From: an uncultured Planctomycetota bacterium
Lineage (GTDB): Bacteria; Planctomycetota; UBA1135; GCA-002686595
Length of the DNA stretch: 42,235 bases
Direction: 5' to 3'
Assembly: GCA_903928115.1 (NCBI GenBank)
Contig: CAIYPP010000082.1
Coordinates: 1 to 42,235 of the forward strand
Shown: positions 25,120-33,574 of the stretch, piece by piece
Layout of the letters: each line of letters starts with the position of its first letter
How positions within the stretch are numbered: position 1 is the stretch's first letter
Program-made: the position numbers and the translations under genes
Notes under the pieces: generated by a model
The model's database searches: none
What the model saw: only the letters and a program-made list of their open reading frames with translations
What the model was told of the DNA's origin: nothing

Positions 25120-26946
25120 ATGGACGGACAGAAGCACACGACGAGAGCGCGGGCCATGGCCCATCGACGCCTCGCGATCCGCTTCGCCGCGGCCGTGGCG
25201 CTCTCCGGCGCCGCGTCGGCGCAGGTCCAGTTCTCGATCGACTGGAAGAGCCAGAGCGTCTCGCGACCCGACTCGTCGAGCGCGCAGCGTCTGATCACCG
25301 AGGGCGACATCCTCGCACCGGCGGCGAGCGGCGCCCCCGGCGCGCTCACCGCGCCGCGCGTGGTCGTCGGCGGCAACCTGCTCTTCCTCCAAGGCTACGG
25401 CGGCTGCGTCGGCCACGCGCCCGGCACGCCGTGCGGCATCGACATCGACGCTCTCTCCGGCGGCGCGGACAGCCCGCTGCGCCCCAACCAGCCCCAGCGT
25501 CAGCGCTTCTACTTCTCCGTCGACGAGTGGGCCTCGGGTCACCCCGACACGCCGCTCGTCCCAGCGCACGCGTCGGTGCGCAACCAAGGCAACCCTACGG
25601 TTCCGCCCTTTGGACCTGGCGTGTTCGAAGCGAGCGCGGACGTGTTCTCCGACGTCAACCTGCCGAGCCCGCCGCTCGGCCCGCAGTTCGCTCCGCGCAA
25701 CAACTCCGCCGTGCTCGACGGCAACGGCCTCGCGAGCGCGAACTCGTTCCGGAGCTTCGGCCTCGGGCTGTTCGAGCCGCGCCCGACGAACACCACGTTC
25801 CCCTATCCGGGCGACAACCTCGACGCGCTGGAGATCGGCACCGACCTCGCGACCGCTGCGTCGATCTACTTCTCGCTCGACTCGGGCTTCCTCGACCGCG
25901 CGAACCAAGTCAACAACTCGAACTCGGCTGCGCAGAACGGCTTCCGCGGCGCCGACGTGCTCAAGGCCATGGCCGCCACGGGCCAAGTCGCGCACTTCGC
26001 GACGGCCTCGCAGCTCGGCCTCGACCGCTTCGGACCCAACACCGACGACCTCGACGCGCTCGCGCTGCTCGACAACGGCGACGGCGTCTACCAACCCTCG
26101 CTCGCGCCCTACGACTGGCTCGGCGGAGGCACGGACATGCTCGTGTTTTCCGTGCGCCGCGGCTCTGCGGTGATCAACCAGCCCGACAGCCTCTTCGGAG
26201 TGCCGATTCAGCCCGGCGACTTGCTGATCCCACCGATCGCGGGCGGTCTGAACCAAAACCCTGCACTGCTCGTGTCGGCCGAGGCGCTCGGTCTGCGGAC
26301 GGAGCGAGGCAGCGCGCCCCTCGACGGCGACGACCTCGACGCGCTCGACATCAAGGAGCTGCCGGTCAACGACTGCAATGAGAACGGCGTCGAGGATTCG
26401 GTCGACATCGCCAACGGCTCGTCGCAGGACACGAACTTCAACGGCGTGCCCGACGAGTGCGAAGACAAGGTCGTCGAGTTCTGCACCTGCTCCGCGGGCT
26501 CGAGCGCGACCTGCAACAACAGCTACGCGACCGGCGGCTGCCGCAACTCGACCGGCGTCGGCGCCAGACTGCTCTCCAACATCAACTCCGGCGGGTCCGT
26601 GAGCCTCGCGCTCGACAACCTCACCCTCACCTCGTCGCAACTGCCGCTCAACGTGCAGGGCATGGTGTTCATGGGCAGCAGCTCGCGCCCGCCCGCGACG
26701 TTCTACGACGGTCTGCGCTGCGTGAACCTGCCGGTCTTCCGCCACGCCACCGCCAACTCCGGTGCCGGCGGAACGTTCACCCTCGGACCGGGACTCGCGG
26801 CGATCTGCAACGCGCGCTTCGGCGCCTCGGGCACGCCCACCGCCGGTCAGTCGTGGTACTTCCAAACTTGGTACCGCGATCCCACCGGCCCGTGTGGCTC
26901 CAACGCGAACGTCACCAACGTCGTGCGCGTCACCTTCCTCCCCTGA
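25120..26946 (+). CDS. secreted modular protein with repeated DDLDAL motif (paralogue 2)
   Basis: The 608-residue paralogue of the 21220 product has a twin-basic signal region (MAHRRLAIRFAAAVALSGAA within the first 35 residues). The module is repeated, with acidic closings GDNLDALEI, NTDDLDALA and GDDLDALDI, and the segments FSIDWKSQSVSRPDS and FSVRRGSAVINQPDS. The calcium-type repeat DCNENGVEDSVDIANG with NFNGVPDEC follows, and the protein ends with the shared C-terminal domain (EFCTC ... YFQTWYRDPTGPCG ... VTNVVRVTFLP). The start at 25120 is favoured by AAGGAG (25105-25110) 9 nt upstream. An in-frame ATG at 25060 lies just after a -10-like TAGTCT (25045-25050) and may only mark the transcript start. 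The VCBS gene begins 103 bp downstream. Confidence 0.78.
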   Translation: MDGQKHTTRARAMAHRRLAIRFAAAVALSGAASAQVQFSIDWKSQSVSRPDSSSAQRLITEGDILAPAASGAPGALTAPRVVVGGNLLFLQGYGGCVGHAPGTPCGIDIDALSGGADSPLRPNQPQRQRFYFSVDEWASGHPDTPLVPAHASVRNQGNPTVPPFGPGVFEASADVFSDVNLPSPPLGPQFAPRNNSAVLDGNGLASANSFRSFGLGLFEPRPTNTTFPYPGDNLDALEIGTDLATAASIYFSLDSGFLDRANQVNNSNSAAQNGFRGADVLKAMAATGQVAHFATASQLGLDRFGPNTDDLDALALLDNGDGVYQPSLAPYDWLGGGTDMLVFSVRRGSAVINQPDSLFGVPIQPGDLLIPPIAGGLNQNPALLVSAEALGLRTERGSAPLDGDDLDALDIKELPVNDCNENGVEDSVDIANGSSQDTNFNGVPDECEDKVVEFCTCSAGSSATCNNSYATGGCRNSTGVGARLLSNINSGGSVSLALDNLTLTSSQLPLNVQGMVFMGSSSRPPATFYDGLRCVNLPVFRHATANSGAGGTFTLGPGLAAICNARFGASGTPTAGQSWYFQTWYRDPTGPCGSNANVTNVVRVTFLP

Positions 26947-27049
26947 AAACTGCGGGGTTGGAGTACCTTGGGAGACTAGGGAACTGCGCGGTGGTTGGAG
27001 CCGTCGAAGACGGGCCCAGCGTGCCCGCGTGCGCTCCTGAACCCCCACG

Positions 27050-29269
27050 ATGAAGTCGCTCTACGTCTCGGTCGCGCTCGGCGCGTTCGCACCTGCCGCG
27101 CTTGCGCAGCAGTTCCAGCATCTCTCGGGACTGCTGCCGGGCACGGCGCGCTGGACGGAAGGGGTCGAGGCTGCCGACGTCGATCGCGACGGGGACCTCG
27201 ACTTGTTCTTCGCGGACGGCGAAGGCTTCAACGTCGCGGGCGTGAAGCGCCAGAACGTGCTGCTCATCAATCAGTTCGTGCCGAGCGGGACGCTCTCGTT
27301 CACCGATGAGAGCGTCGCGCGACTCGGCGCGCGTGTGTCGAACGCCAAGGCGGTGATCACCGGCGACGTCAACGGCGACGGCTGGGTCGACGCGCTCGTG
27401 TGCAATGCGTGGGACACCGACGTGCCGTTCCTCTACATCAACCAAGGCGCGGCGAATCCCGGCTTTTTCGCGATGGAGAGCGCGACGCGCGGCTTCACGG
27501 CGGCCGTGAGCTCCGGCGGCGGACAGTTCGGGGACATCGACGACGACGGCGACCTCGACTTGGTGCTCAACGACGCGTACCTCGGCACCGCGGCGCGGCG
27601 GCCGCGCGTCTACGTGAACAACGGGCTCGGCGTGTTCACCTACACCGCGGCGGCGATGAGCGCGGCGCCGACCAAGACGGCGCAGATGGAGACGCACCTC
27701 GCCGACGTCGACAACGACTGGGACCTCGACTTCGTGGGCTTCACGCGCGCCGCGAACGGCGGGACGAACCACTACCTGTTGCTCAACAACGGCGCGGGCA
27801 CGTTCGCACCCGCGCCGGTGACGATCCCATCGAACTCGGCTTCGACCTACGCGGGCGAGGTCGGCGATCTCGACGGCGACAACGACCTCGACATGTTCCT
27901 CGTGAGCTCGTCGTCCTTCAACGAAGGTGCGATTCGCAACAACTTGAGCGGCAGCACGCTGGGTTTCACGGCGCAGACGGTGCTCACCGACAGCAACGAC
28001 GACAACGAGATCTGCCTGTTCGACTGGGACGTCGACGGCGACTACGACGTGCTGGTCGGCTCGCTCTCCAACACGCGCGAGACGATGTGGACCAACGGCG
28101 GCAGCGGAAACTTCACCGCGGCACCGGCCACGCTCATCACGGCGATCAGCGATCCGACGCTCGACGCGACCGTTGCGGACCTCGACAACGACGGCCGCTA
28201 CGACATCGTCACCGCGCAGGGTGAGAGCAACACGGCGCAGTGGGCGAACAAGGTCTATCGCAACTCAGGTCCCGTCGATGCGCGCAAGCCCGTGCTCGTG
28301 GCGCAGAACGAACCGACGAGCGTGCAGGCCGCGGGTCCGTGGAAGGTGCGCGCGAAGATTCGCGATCAGGTGCTCGACAATGGCCTCAATTGGGTCAAGG
28401 CGAGCGCGCGCTACGTCGTGCGACGCACGACCGCCGTCGAGAGCGTGTTCTTCAACGTGGGCGGGATTTCCCAGCCGAGCGTGACGATCTCCGCGGGCGG
28501 CATCGTTCGGCTGACGAGTGGCTCGGGCGCGGATACGGTGCAGTTCACCAGCGCACCCTACGACCACACGGTCTCGATCCCCGGTGGTGGATCCGCAGAC
28601 GTCGTGCTCGTTCACCCGGGTGTCTACACCTACACGCTCGTGAGCTCGGGCTTCAGCGGGACGATCACGGTGACGGGCAGCGACGCGAGCGTGGCGGGCC
28701 TGCACATGGGCGGGCAGCAGTACCGCTTCCTCCTGAGCGACAACGCGGGGGGCACGGGCAAGGCGCTCGTGTACGAGCTGGTGTTCACGGACGCGGCGGG
28801 CAACACGCGCGTCTCCTCGCCGCGCACGATTCCGCTCATCGACTGCACGATGTCCACCTACTGCACGGCGAAGACCAACAGCCTCGGCTGCGTGCCGACG
28901 ATTCTGGCTGCGGGGAGCCCGAGCACGGTCGCGGGCTCCGGCTTCACGATTGCGGCGCAGTCGGTGCTGAATCAGAAGTCCGGCCTCTTCTTCTTCAGCC
29001 TGAGCGGTACGGCGGCGCAGCCGTTCCAAGGCGGAACGATGTGCATCGCTCCGCCGCGCCTGCGCTCGCAGATCCTGAACTCGGGCGGCTCGACGAGCGG
29101 GAACGATTGCAGCGGCAACTTCGCGCTCGATTTCAATGCGTACATGCGCGCGAACCCGACGCTCTTCGGCGTGGGCGATGTGGTGACGGGGCAGTTCTGG
29201 AGCCGCGATCCCGCGGATCCGTTCCAAACGAGCCTCACCGACGCCCTACGCTTGGGGCTGTGCCAATAG
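27050..29269 (+). CDS. secreted FG-GAP/VCBS-repeat protein with shared C-terminal domain
   Basis: The 739-residue product has a signal peptide (MKSLYVSVALGAFAPAALAQ). Seven FG-GAP/VCBS-type calcium loops follow, such as DVDRDGDLDLFF, DVNGDGWVDALV, DIDDDGDLDLVL, DLDGDNDLDMFL and DLDNDGRYDIVT, which should form an integrin-alpha-like beta-propeller. A region at about 465-545 looks like a cupredoxin sandwich (VTISAGGIVRL ... YDHTV ... GVYTYTLVSSGFSGTITV) but lacks the Cys and Met copper ligands. From about 603 it ends in the same domain as three other secreted proteins (STYCTAKTNSLGC ... GQFWSRDPADPF ... SLTDALRLGLCQ). No Shine-Dalgarno precedes the ATG. It meets ilvE tail to tail with no gap. 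Confidence 0.85.
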   Translation: MKSLYVSVALGAFAPAALAQQFQHLSGLLPGTARWTEGVEAADVDRDGDLDLFFADGEGFNVAGVKRQNVLLINQFVPSGTLSFTDESVARLGARVSNAKAVITGDVNGDGWVDALVCNAWDTDVPFLYINQGAANPGFFAMESATRGFTAAVSSGGGQFGDIDDDGDLDLVLNDAYLGTAARRPRVYVNNGLGVFTYTAAAMSAAPTKTAQMETHLADVDNDWDLDFVGFTRAANGGTNHYLLLNNGAGTFAPAPVTIPSNSASTYAGEVGDLDGDNDLDMFLVSSSSFNEGAIRNNLSGSTLGFTAQTVLTDSNDDNEICLFDWDVDGDYDVLVGSLSNTRETMWTNGGSGNFTAAPATLITAISDPTLDATVADLDNDGRYDIVTAQGESNTAQWANKVYRNSGPVDARKPVLVAQNEPTSVQAAGPWKVRAKIRDQVLDNGLNWVKASARYVVRRTTAVESVFFNVGGISQPSVTISAGGIVRLTSGSGADTVQFTSAPYDHTVSIPGGGSADVVLVHPGVYTYTLVSSGFSGTITVTGSDASVAGLHMGGQQYRFLLSDNAGGTGKALVYELVFTDAAGNTRVSSPRTIPLIDCTMSTYCTAKTNSLGCVPTILAAGSPSTVAGSGFTIAAQSVLNQKSGLFFFSLSGTAAQPFQGGTMCIAPPRLRSQILNSGGSTSGNDCSGNFALDFNAYMRANPTLFGVGDVVTGQFWSRDPADPFQTSLTDALRLGLCQ

Positions 29270-30193
29270 CTAGGCGCGCGTGAGCCAGCCGTGGCGATCG
29301 GGCTTCGCGCCCGAGACGAGCGCGCGGAACTCGGCTTGGAGCCGCGCCGTGATCGGTCCACGCGAGCCGGAGCCGACCGGCTTGCGGTCGATCGCTCGCA
29401 CCGGCGTGATCTCGGCAGCCGTGCCGCAGATGAAGAGCTCGTCGGCGCAGTAGAGCAGCTCGCGCGGCATCGTCACTTCGCGCACCTCGATGCCAGCGTC
29501 CCGCGCGAGCTGGAGCACGCAGCCGCGCGTGATGCCTTGCAAGATCGAGCTGCCAAGGTTGGGCGTGAGCAGCACACCGCGCTCGACGACGAAGACGTTG
29601 GCTCCGCTGCCTTCGCTCACGTGGCCCTGCGCATCGAGCGCGATTCCGTCGGTGAAGCCATTTGCACGCGCTTCGAGGATCACGAGCTGCGAGTTCAGGT
29701 AGTTCGCGGCGCTCTTCGCCATCGCGGGCAGCGTGTCGGGCGCCATGCGCCGCCAGCTCGACGTGCCCATCTCGATGCCCCGCTCCGCGGCCTCGGCTCC
29801 GAAGTGCGCGCCGTGTTCGATCACGATCACTGCGAGGTCGACGGGGCAGTGCGAGGGATCGACGCCGAGCTGTCCGTAGGCGCGGTACGCGAGCGGTCGG
29901 ATGTAGCAAGAGCCGTAGCCATTGGCGCGCACCGTGGCGAGCACGGCGTCGCACAGCTCGTCCTCGCTCCAGCGCAGCGGCAGGTTCACGATCTTGCACG
30001 ACTGCACCATGCGGTGCATGTGCGGACGCAGCTGGAGCACGGCAGACCCACCGTCGGCCGTCGGGTAGCCGCGCAACCCCTCGAACACGCTCGAACCGTA
30101 GTGCAGCGCGTGCGTCGCAACGTGGACCTGCGCCTTCTCCCACGGGACAAGCTCGCCGTTGAACCAAATGGAACCCTTGCCCGTGAGCTTCAT
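29270..30193 (-). CDS. ilvE: branched-chain amino acid aminotransferase
   Basis: The 307-residue product has the length and motifs of class IV PLP aminotransferases of the IlvE type: FNGELVPWEKAQVHVATHAL, then HYGSSVFEGLRGY, the PLP lysine in AMAKSAANYLNSQL, and ALDAQGHVSEGSGANVFVV. It transfers an amino group between glutamate and the 2-oxo acids of Leu, Ile and Val in the cytoplasm. GGAGGTG lies 6 nt before the ATG at 30193 and sets the start; the frame continues upstream only as a shadow of the divergent gene. It is divergent from the small gene at 30230 with 36 bp between the starts, so the promoters overlap. Confidence 0.93.
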   Translation of the reverse strand: MKLTGKGSIWFNGELVPWEKAQVHVATHALHYGSSVFEGLRGYPTADGGSAVLQLRPHMHRMVQSCKIVNLPLRWSEDELCDAVLATVRANGYGSCYIRPLAYRAYGQLGVDPSHCPVDLAVIVIEHGAHFGAEAAERGIEMGTSSWRRMAPDTLPAMAKSAANYLNSQLVILEARANGFTDGIALDAQGHVSEGSGANVFVVERGVLLTPNLGSSILQGITRGCVLQLARDAGIEVREVTMPRELLYCADELFICGTAAEITPVRAIDRKPVGSGSRGPITARLQAEFRALVSGAKPDRHGWLTRA

Positions 30194-30215
30194 GCACGCA
30201 CCTCCGCGGGCAGGA

Positions 30216-30221
30216 TAGACT
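30216..30221 (+). promoter_or_regulatory. -10-like box before the small gene at 30230
   Basis: TAGACT lies 8 nt before the ATG at 30230 in the 36-bp gap that also carries the ilvE Shine-Dalgarno on the other strand. The spacing would give a leaderless mRNA. No clear -35 box is present. Confidence 0.4.
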
Positions 30222-30229
30222 CGCGCGCC

Positions 30230-30496
30230 ATGAACCTCCAAGACGCACCGCACGGCATCAACGTCGTCGTCGAGACGGCGAGTGGCCGCGTGTACATCGG
30301 GCGCTTCGACAGCGCCAATGGCTTCTCTGCGCTGCTGCACGACTGCGACATTCGCGACATCCCCGACGCCGCGGCGCGCGAGCAGCACATCCGCGAGTCG
30401 GCGACCTACGGAATCGACGTCAAGGAGCGCGACACGCAAGTCGACGTGATGAGCGTGGCGCGCGTGCGGCTCCTACGCGACATCCCGAAGCTGTAG
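30230..30496 (+). CDS. small (88-residue) conserved-looking protein, possibly Sm-like fold
   Basis: The sequence has alternating hydrophobic strands: INVVVETASGRVYIGRFDSA, then GFSALLHDCDIRDI, and after a charged helix-like insert (AAAREQHIRESATYGIDV) a last strand pair QVDVMSVARVRLL. The order 'V-V-T-SG-Y-G-F ... LLHD ... VARVRL' is reminiscent of an Sm/LSm-type beta-barrel with an inserted helix, but this is pattern reading, not a match to a known family. It has no Shine-Dalgarno. The glycosyltransferase at 30504 starts 7 bp after its stop, so the two are probably cotranscribed. The function is unknown. Confidence 0.6.
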   Translation: MNLQDAPHGINVVVETASGRVYIGRFDSANGFSALLHDCDIRDIPDAAAREQHIRESATYGIDVKERDTQVDVMSVARVRLLRDIPKL

Positions 30497-30503
30497 CGAG
30501 CCG

Positions 30504-32177
30504 ATGAAGTCCACGCGTTGGGTCTGGGCGCTCGTCGCGCTGACGCTGTGGACACTCGCGGTGCGACTCTACGGCGTCGGCTTCGGCGTTCCGTGCCTCA
30601 AGGAAGCGGACACGTTCATCGCGGACCACGTGCGCATGCTGCGCGAGGGCGAAGTGAAGCTCGACCGCGCGCTGAGCGCCTGCCAGTACCCGTCGCTGCT
30701 CGCGCACGCCGCCACGCCGCTCTCGGACGCGACGCTGGAGCCGCCGCCCGAGCCTCTGACGCTGCGCGAGCATCTCGACGCCGCGGCGAGAGTCTGGCTC
30801 GACCTGCGCACGCTCGTCGCCGTGCTCTCCGTGCTGATCGTCCCCGCGACGTTCCTGATCGCGCGCCGCTTCGTCGAGCCGCCATGGGCGCTGTACGCCG
30901 CCGCACTCGTGTCGTTCAGCTTGCTGCACGTGTTCTTTTCGCAGGAGGCGCGCGCGCACGGCGCGGTGATCGCGTTCTCCGCGTGTGCCGTCGCCAGCGC
31001 TCTCTGGCTGCGCAGCTCGCCGAACTGGGCTTCGTATCTCGTCACGGCGCTCTTCGCTGCGCTCGCCGTCGGCACCCTGCACAACGGCCTCGCGGTGCTC
31101 GCCCCCATCGCCGTCGCACAGCTCGCGCGGCGTGATCGCCGCTGGCTCGACCTGCGCATCGTGCTCATCGGCGCAGCGGCTCTCGCGTCGTTCCGCACGT
31201 TCTACTGGTATTACTTCGACGAAGCAGCGCAAGCCGCGATGGCGGGCGATGACGCGACGCAGAGCGTGCTCCGCGACCTGCCGTTCGACGGCACGGGCTT
31301 CGCGCGGCTCGCGCGCACGATCTGGTTCTACGAGCCCGCGCTGACGCTGCTGCTGTTCGTCGCGCTCGCGGTGTGGCTGCTGCGCAAGAGCAGCGCGCGT
31401 TCCGAGCGCGGCGACGTACTCGTCGTGCTCTCGTATGTCGTGCCGTACCTCCTGCTCGCGGGACTCTTCAACCAGACCTACGAGCGCTTCCTGCTCCCGC
31501 TGCTCCCCTACCTCGCGACCTTTGCGGCTTGGGGGCTCGCCCAGCTCGCGCTGCGCTCTCGCGCGGCCACGGTCGCGGCGCTCGCGCTTCTGTGCGTGCC
31601 GCTCGCGGCCTCCACGAAGATGTCGTGGATGCGCGGTCAGGGCTCGACCCTCGACGAGGCCGCGGCGTGGATCCGAGAGCACGTCTCCGCGCCTGCGGAG
31701 CAGCCGGTGTACGTCTTGCCGCCGCTCGACTTCCCCCTGATGCGCACGGTGGAGAGCCTGCGCTATCCCGAGGGCCGCGCGGCGTTCTTCAGCCCGTGGT
31801 CGCGCTACCAGAACCGGCTGGCGGACGAACGTAGGATCGAGCCGCTTTATCGGCTGTACTGGATCACGGGGAAGCCCGAGTTTGGTGCACTGGAGAGCGA
31901 CGAGGAGCTCGACCGCTTCGTGCGCTCCCACGGGCCGGGCTACTACGTCGTGAACACGATCGCGCCCAATCAGAGCCCGGACCGGGCGCGGATCGTCGCC
32001 TCGCTGCGCCGGATCGCCACGCGGGTAGCCCGCATTTCGCCAGACAGCGATCCGGAGCTCACCGACCACCAGCTCTGGGACCAAGACGTCGAAGCCGAGG
32101 GCTGGCCGCACGTCACGCGGCGCGTCTTGGGCGCCCGCACGGTGGGGCCGGTGCTCGAGATCTTCGAGCTGCGCTGA
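30504..32177 (+). CDS. membrane glycosyltransferase, GT39/PMT-like (second copy)
   Basis: This 557-residue protein has the same plan as the 5214 product: an N-terminal transmembrane helix, an acidic first external loop (CLKEADTFIADHVRML), about nine further membrane segments and a soluble C-terminal third. Matching internal segments include VPATFLIARRFVEPPWALYA against IPATWLLARRFTTPLGALLA, and FSLLHVFFSQEARAH against SLLHLEFSQQARHH. They are therefore distant paralogues. It should transfer a sugar from a polyprenyl-phosphate donor at the membrane; the substrate is unknown. It follows the 88-residue gene by 7 bp. Confidence 0.75.
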   Translation: MKSTRWVWALVALTLWTLAVRLYGVGFGVPCLKEADTFIADHVRMLREGEVKLDRALSACQYPSLLAHAATPLSDATLEPPPEPLTLREHLDAAARVWLDLRTLVAVLSVLIVPATFLIARRFVEPPWALYAAALVSFSLLHVFFSQEARAHGAVIAFSACAVASALWLRSSPNWASYLVTALFAALAVGTLHNGLAVLAPIAVAQLARRDRRWLDLRIVLIGAAALASFRTFYWYYFDEAAQAAMAGDDATQSVLRDLPFDGTGFARLARTIWFYEPALTLLLFVALAVWLLRKSSARSERGDVLVVLSYVVPYLLLAGLFNQTYERFLLPLLPYLATFAAWGLAQLALRSRAATVAALALLCVPLAASTKMSWMRGQGSTLDEAAAWIREHVSAPAEQPVYVLPPLDFPLMRTVESLRYPEGRAAFFSPWSRYQNRLADERRIEPLYRLYWITGKPEFGALESDEELDRFVRSHGPGYYVVNTIAPNQSPDRARIVASLRRIATRVARISPDSDPELTDHQLWDQDVEAEGWPHVTRRVLGARTVGPVLEIFELR

Positions 32178-32300
32178 AACTGCGTTCGCACGTTTCAGGA
32201 GGGCAATCCGCGGCACTCCGAGGCAACGCGCGGAGAAAACGCCCTTCTTGACGTCAGGAAGAGTGGTCCTTGTGCGTAGGCGGGCCCGTGAACGTGTAGG

Positions 32301-32330
32301 TTGACGCATTGCGGGGGTGCATGGGATATT
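32301..32330 (+). promoter_or_regulatory. probable sigma-70-type promoter of the FIST / histidine kinase operon
   Basis: TTGACG (32301-32306) and GATATT (32325-32330) are separated by 18 bp and lie 45 bp before the FIST start codon. The surrounding sequence is locally AT-rich (GATATTTACATG), unusual for this window. Confidence 0.45.
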
Positions 32331-32374
32331 TACATGTTCCACGTTTGAGAACCAGATTCGAAGAGGACCCCCCG

Positions 32375-33574
32375 ATGCTCGCGTTCACCTCCGCCTCCAA
32401 CGGCACCGTCGACACCGCTCAGGCCGTAACCGAGGCCATCCGCGCCGCCAGCGCGGGCCGCAACCCCGCCGATGCCCGGGTGGTGGCCTTCCACCTGACG
32501 ATGGGCCACGACGACGCGGCCGTGATCACGGCCGTGCGGAAGCTCTGCCCGACCTCGCGGATCGTCGGGTGCACCTGCGCCGGGGTGATCGGCCGGGAGG
32601 GTGCCAACGAGAGCATGCGTGCCTTGGCGCTGATGCTGGTCTGGGGCCCGGAGGAGGAAGTTGGAATGACCGTCGCCGAGCACGTCGACGGTGCGAACTC
32701 CTTCGAGCAGGCGTCCAAGCTCGCCCGCGACCTCGTGGCGAAGCGCGGCCAGCCCCGCTTCGTGATGTACCTCGCGTCGGGCATCGACATCGACTGCGAC
32801 CGCTCGATCGAGGGCATCGAGTCGGTGCTCGGCCCGAACGTGACGATCTTCGGCGGCACGTCGGCGGACAACATGAAGGGCGTGGCGAGCTTCCAGTTCG
32901 TCGACGACAAGGTCCACGAGCACGCGGCGGTCCTGATCGGGTTCTTCGACCCGACGCTGGAGGTCTACACGCAGGCCTCGCACGGGTTCGTGCCGTCCGG
33001 CGTCGAGATGACCGTCACGCGCGCCACGGGCAACCGCGTCCACGAGCTCGACGGCGAGCCCGCGTGGCGCGTCTTCACGCGCAACCTCGGCCTGCCCACC
33101 ACGGCGCAGCCGGGCGACACGATCCCGCCGGGCGCGGTCGGCGTGAAGCTCGCGCCCCGCGTCGAGGCCGAGTACGGCGACTCGCACCTGCTGCGCGTGA
33201 TCACGCGCACGCTCCCTGACGGCACGTTCCTGATGCCCGTCACGTGCGAAAAGGGGACGAAGCTCTCGCTGATGCGCCGCGACGAGGCGCGCATCTTCAA
33301 GAACCTCGACGTGATGATGAACCAGATCAAGGCGGCCGTCGGCAAGCGCAAGATCGTCGGCGTGTTCCACGCGGACTGCGGCGCGCGCGGCCGCTTGACC
33401 TTGGATCGCGTCTCAAAGGAGGAGATCGTCCGCGCCATGCAGACTCCGCTGGCGCAGAACGGCGAGACGCCGGCGTGGCTCGGCATGTACGGGTTCGGCG
33501 AGTTCGCTCGCCTCGGCGCGAAGAACGAATTCCACAACTACACGACATCGCTGTACGTCATCAGCCGCGCATGA
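32375..33574 (+). CDS. FIST-domain sensor protein
   Basis: The 399-residue protein has an N-terminal FIST domain (DARVVAFHLTMGHDDAAVIT, then VGCTCAGVIGREG, and IFGGTSADNMKG) and a FIST_C domain (GVKLAPRVEAEYGDSHLLRV and, near the end, IVGVFHADCGARGRLTLDR). FIST proteins are predicted ligand-sensing modules linked to signal transduction. There is no signal peptide or membrane segment, so it is cytoplasmic. The ATG at 32375 is chosen over 32309 because of an upstream purine run (GAGGA) and because the family begins about here. Its stop overlaps the kinase start in ATGA, so the pair is coupled and FIST is probably the input for that kinase. Confidence 0.85.
   Translation: MLAFTSASNGTVDTAQAVTEAIRAASAGRNPADARVVAFHLTMGHDDAAVITAVRKLCPTSRIVGCTCAGVIGREGANESMRALALMLVWGPEEEVGMTVAEHVDGANSFEQASKLARDLVAKRGQPRFVMYLASGIDIDCDRSIEGIESVLGPNVTIFGGTSADNMKGVASFQFVDDKVHEHAAVLIGFFDPTLEVYTQASHGFVPSGVEMTVTRATGNRVHELDGEPAWRVFTRNLGLPTTAQPGDTIPPGAVGVKLAPRVEAEYGDSHLLRVITRTLPDGTFLMPVTCEKGTKLSLMRRDEARIFKNLDVMMNQIKAAVGKRKIVGVFHADCGARGRLTLDRVSKEEIVRAMQTPLAQNGETPAWLGMYGFGEFARLGAKNEFHNYTTSLYVISRA

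Noticed and set aside
24880..27048. 722-residue minus-strand frame across the 25120 gene
   Set aside because: It is a shadow frame rich in Arg, Glu and Val repeats mirroring the plus-strand codons; no start signal or family was seen.
21220..29269. CRISPR array or long DNA repeats in the secreted-protein region
   Set aside because: The repetition is at protein level (Asp/Leu motifs, calcium loops); no evenly spaced identical DNA repeats with unique spacers were found.
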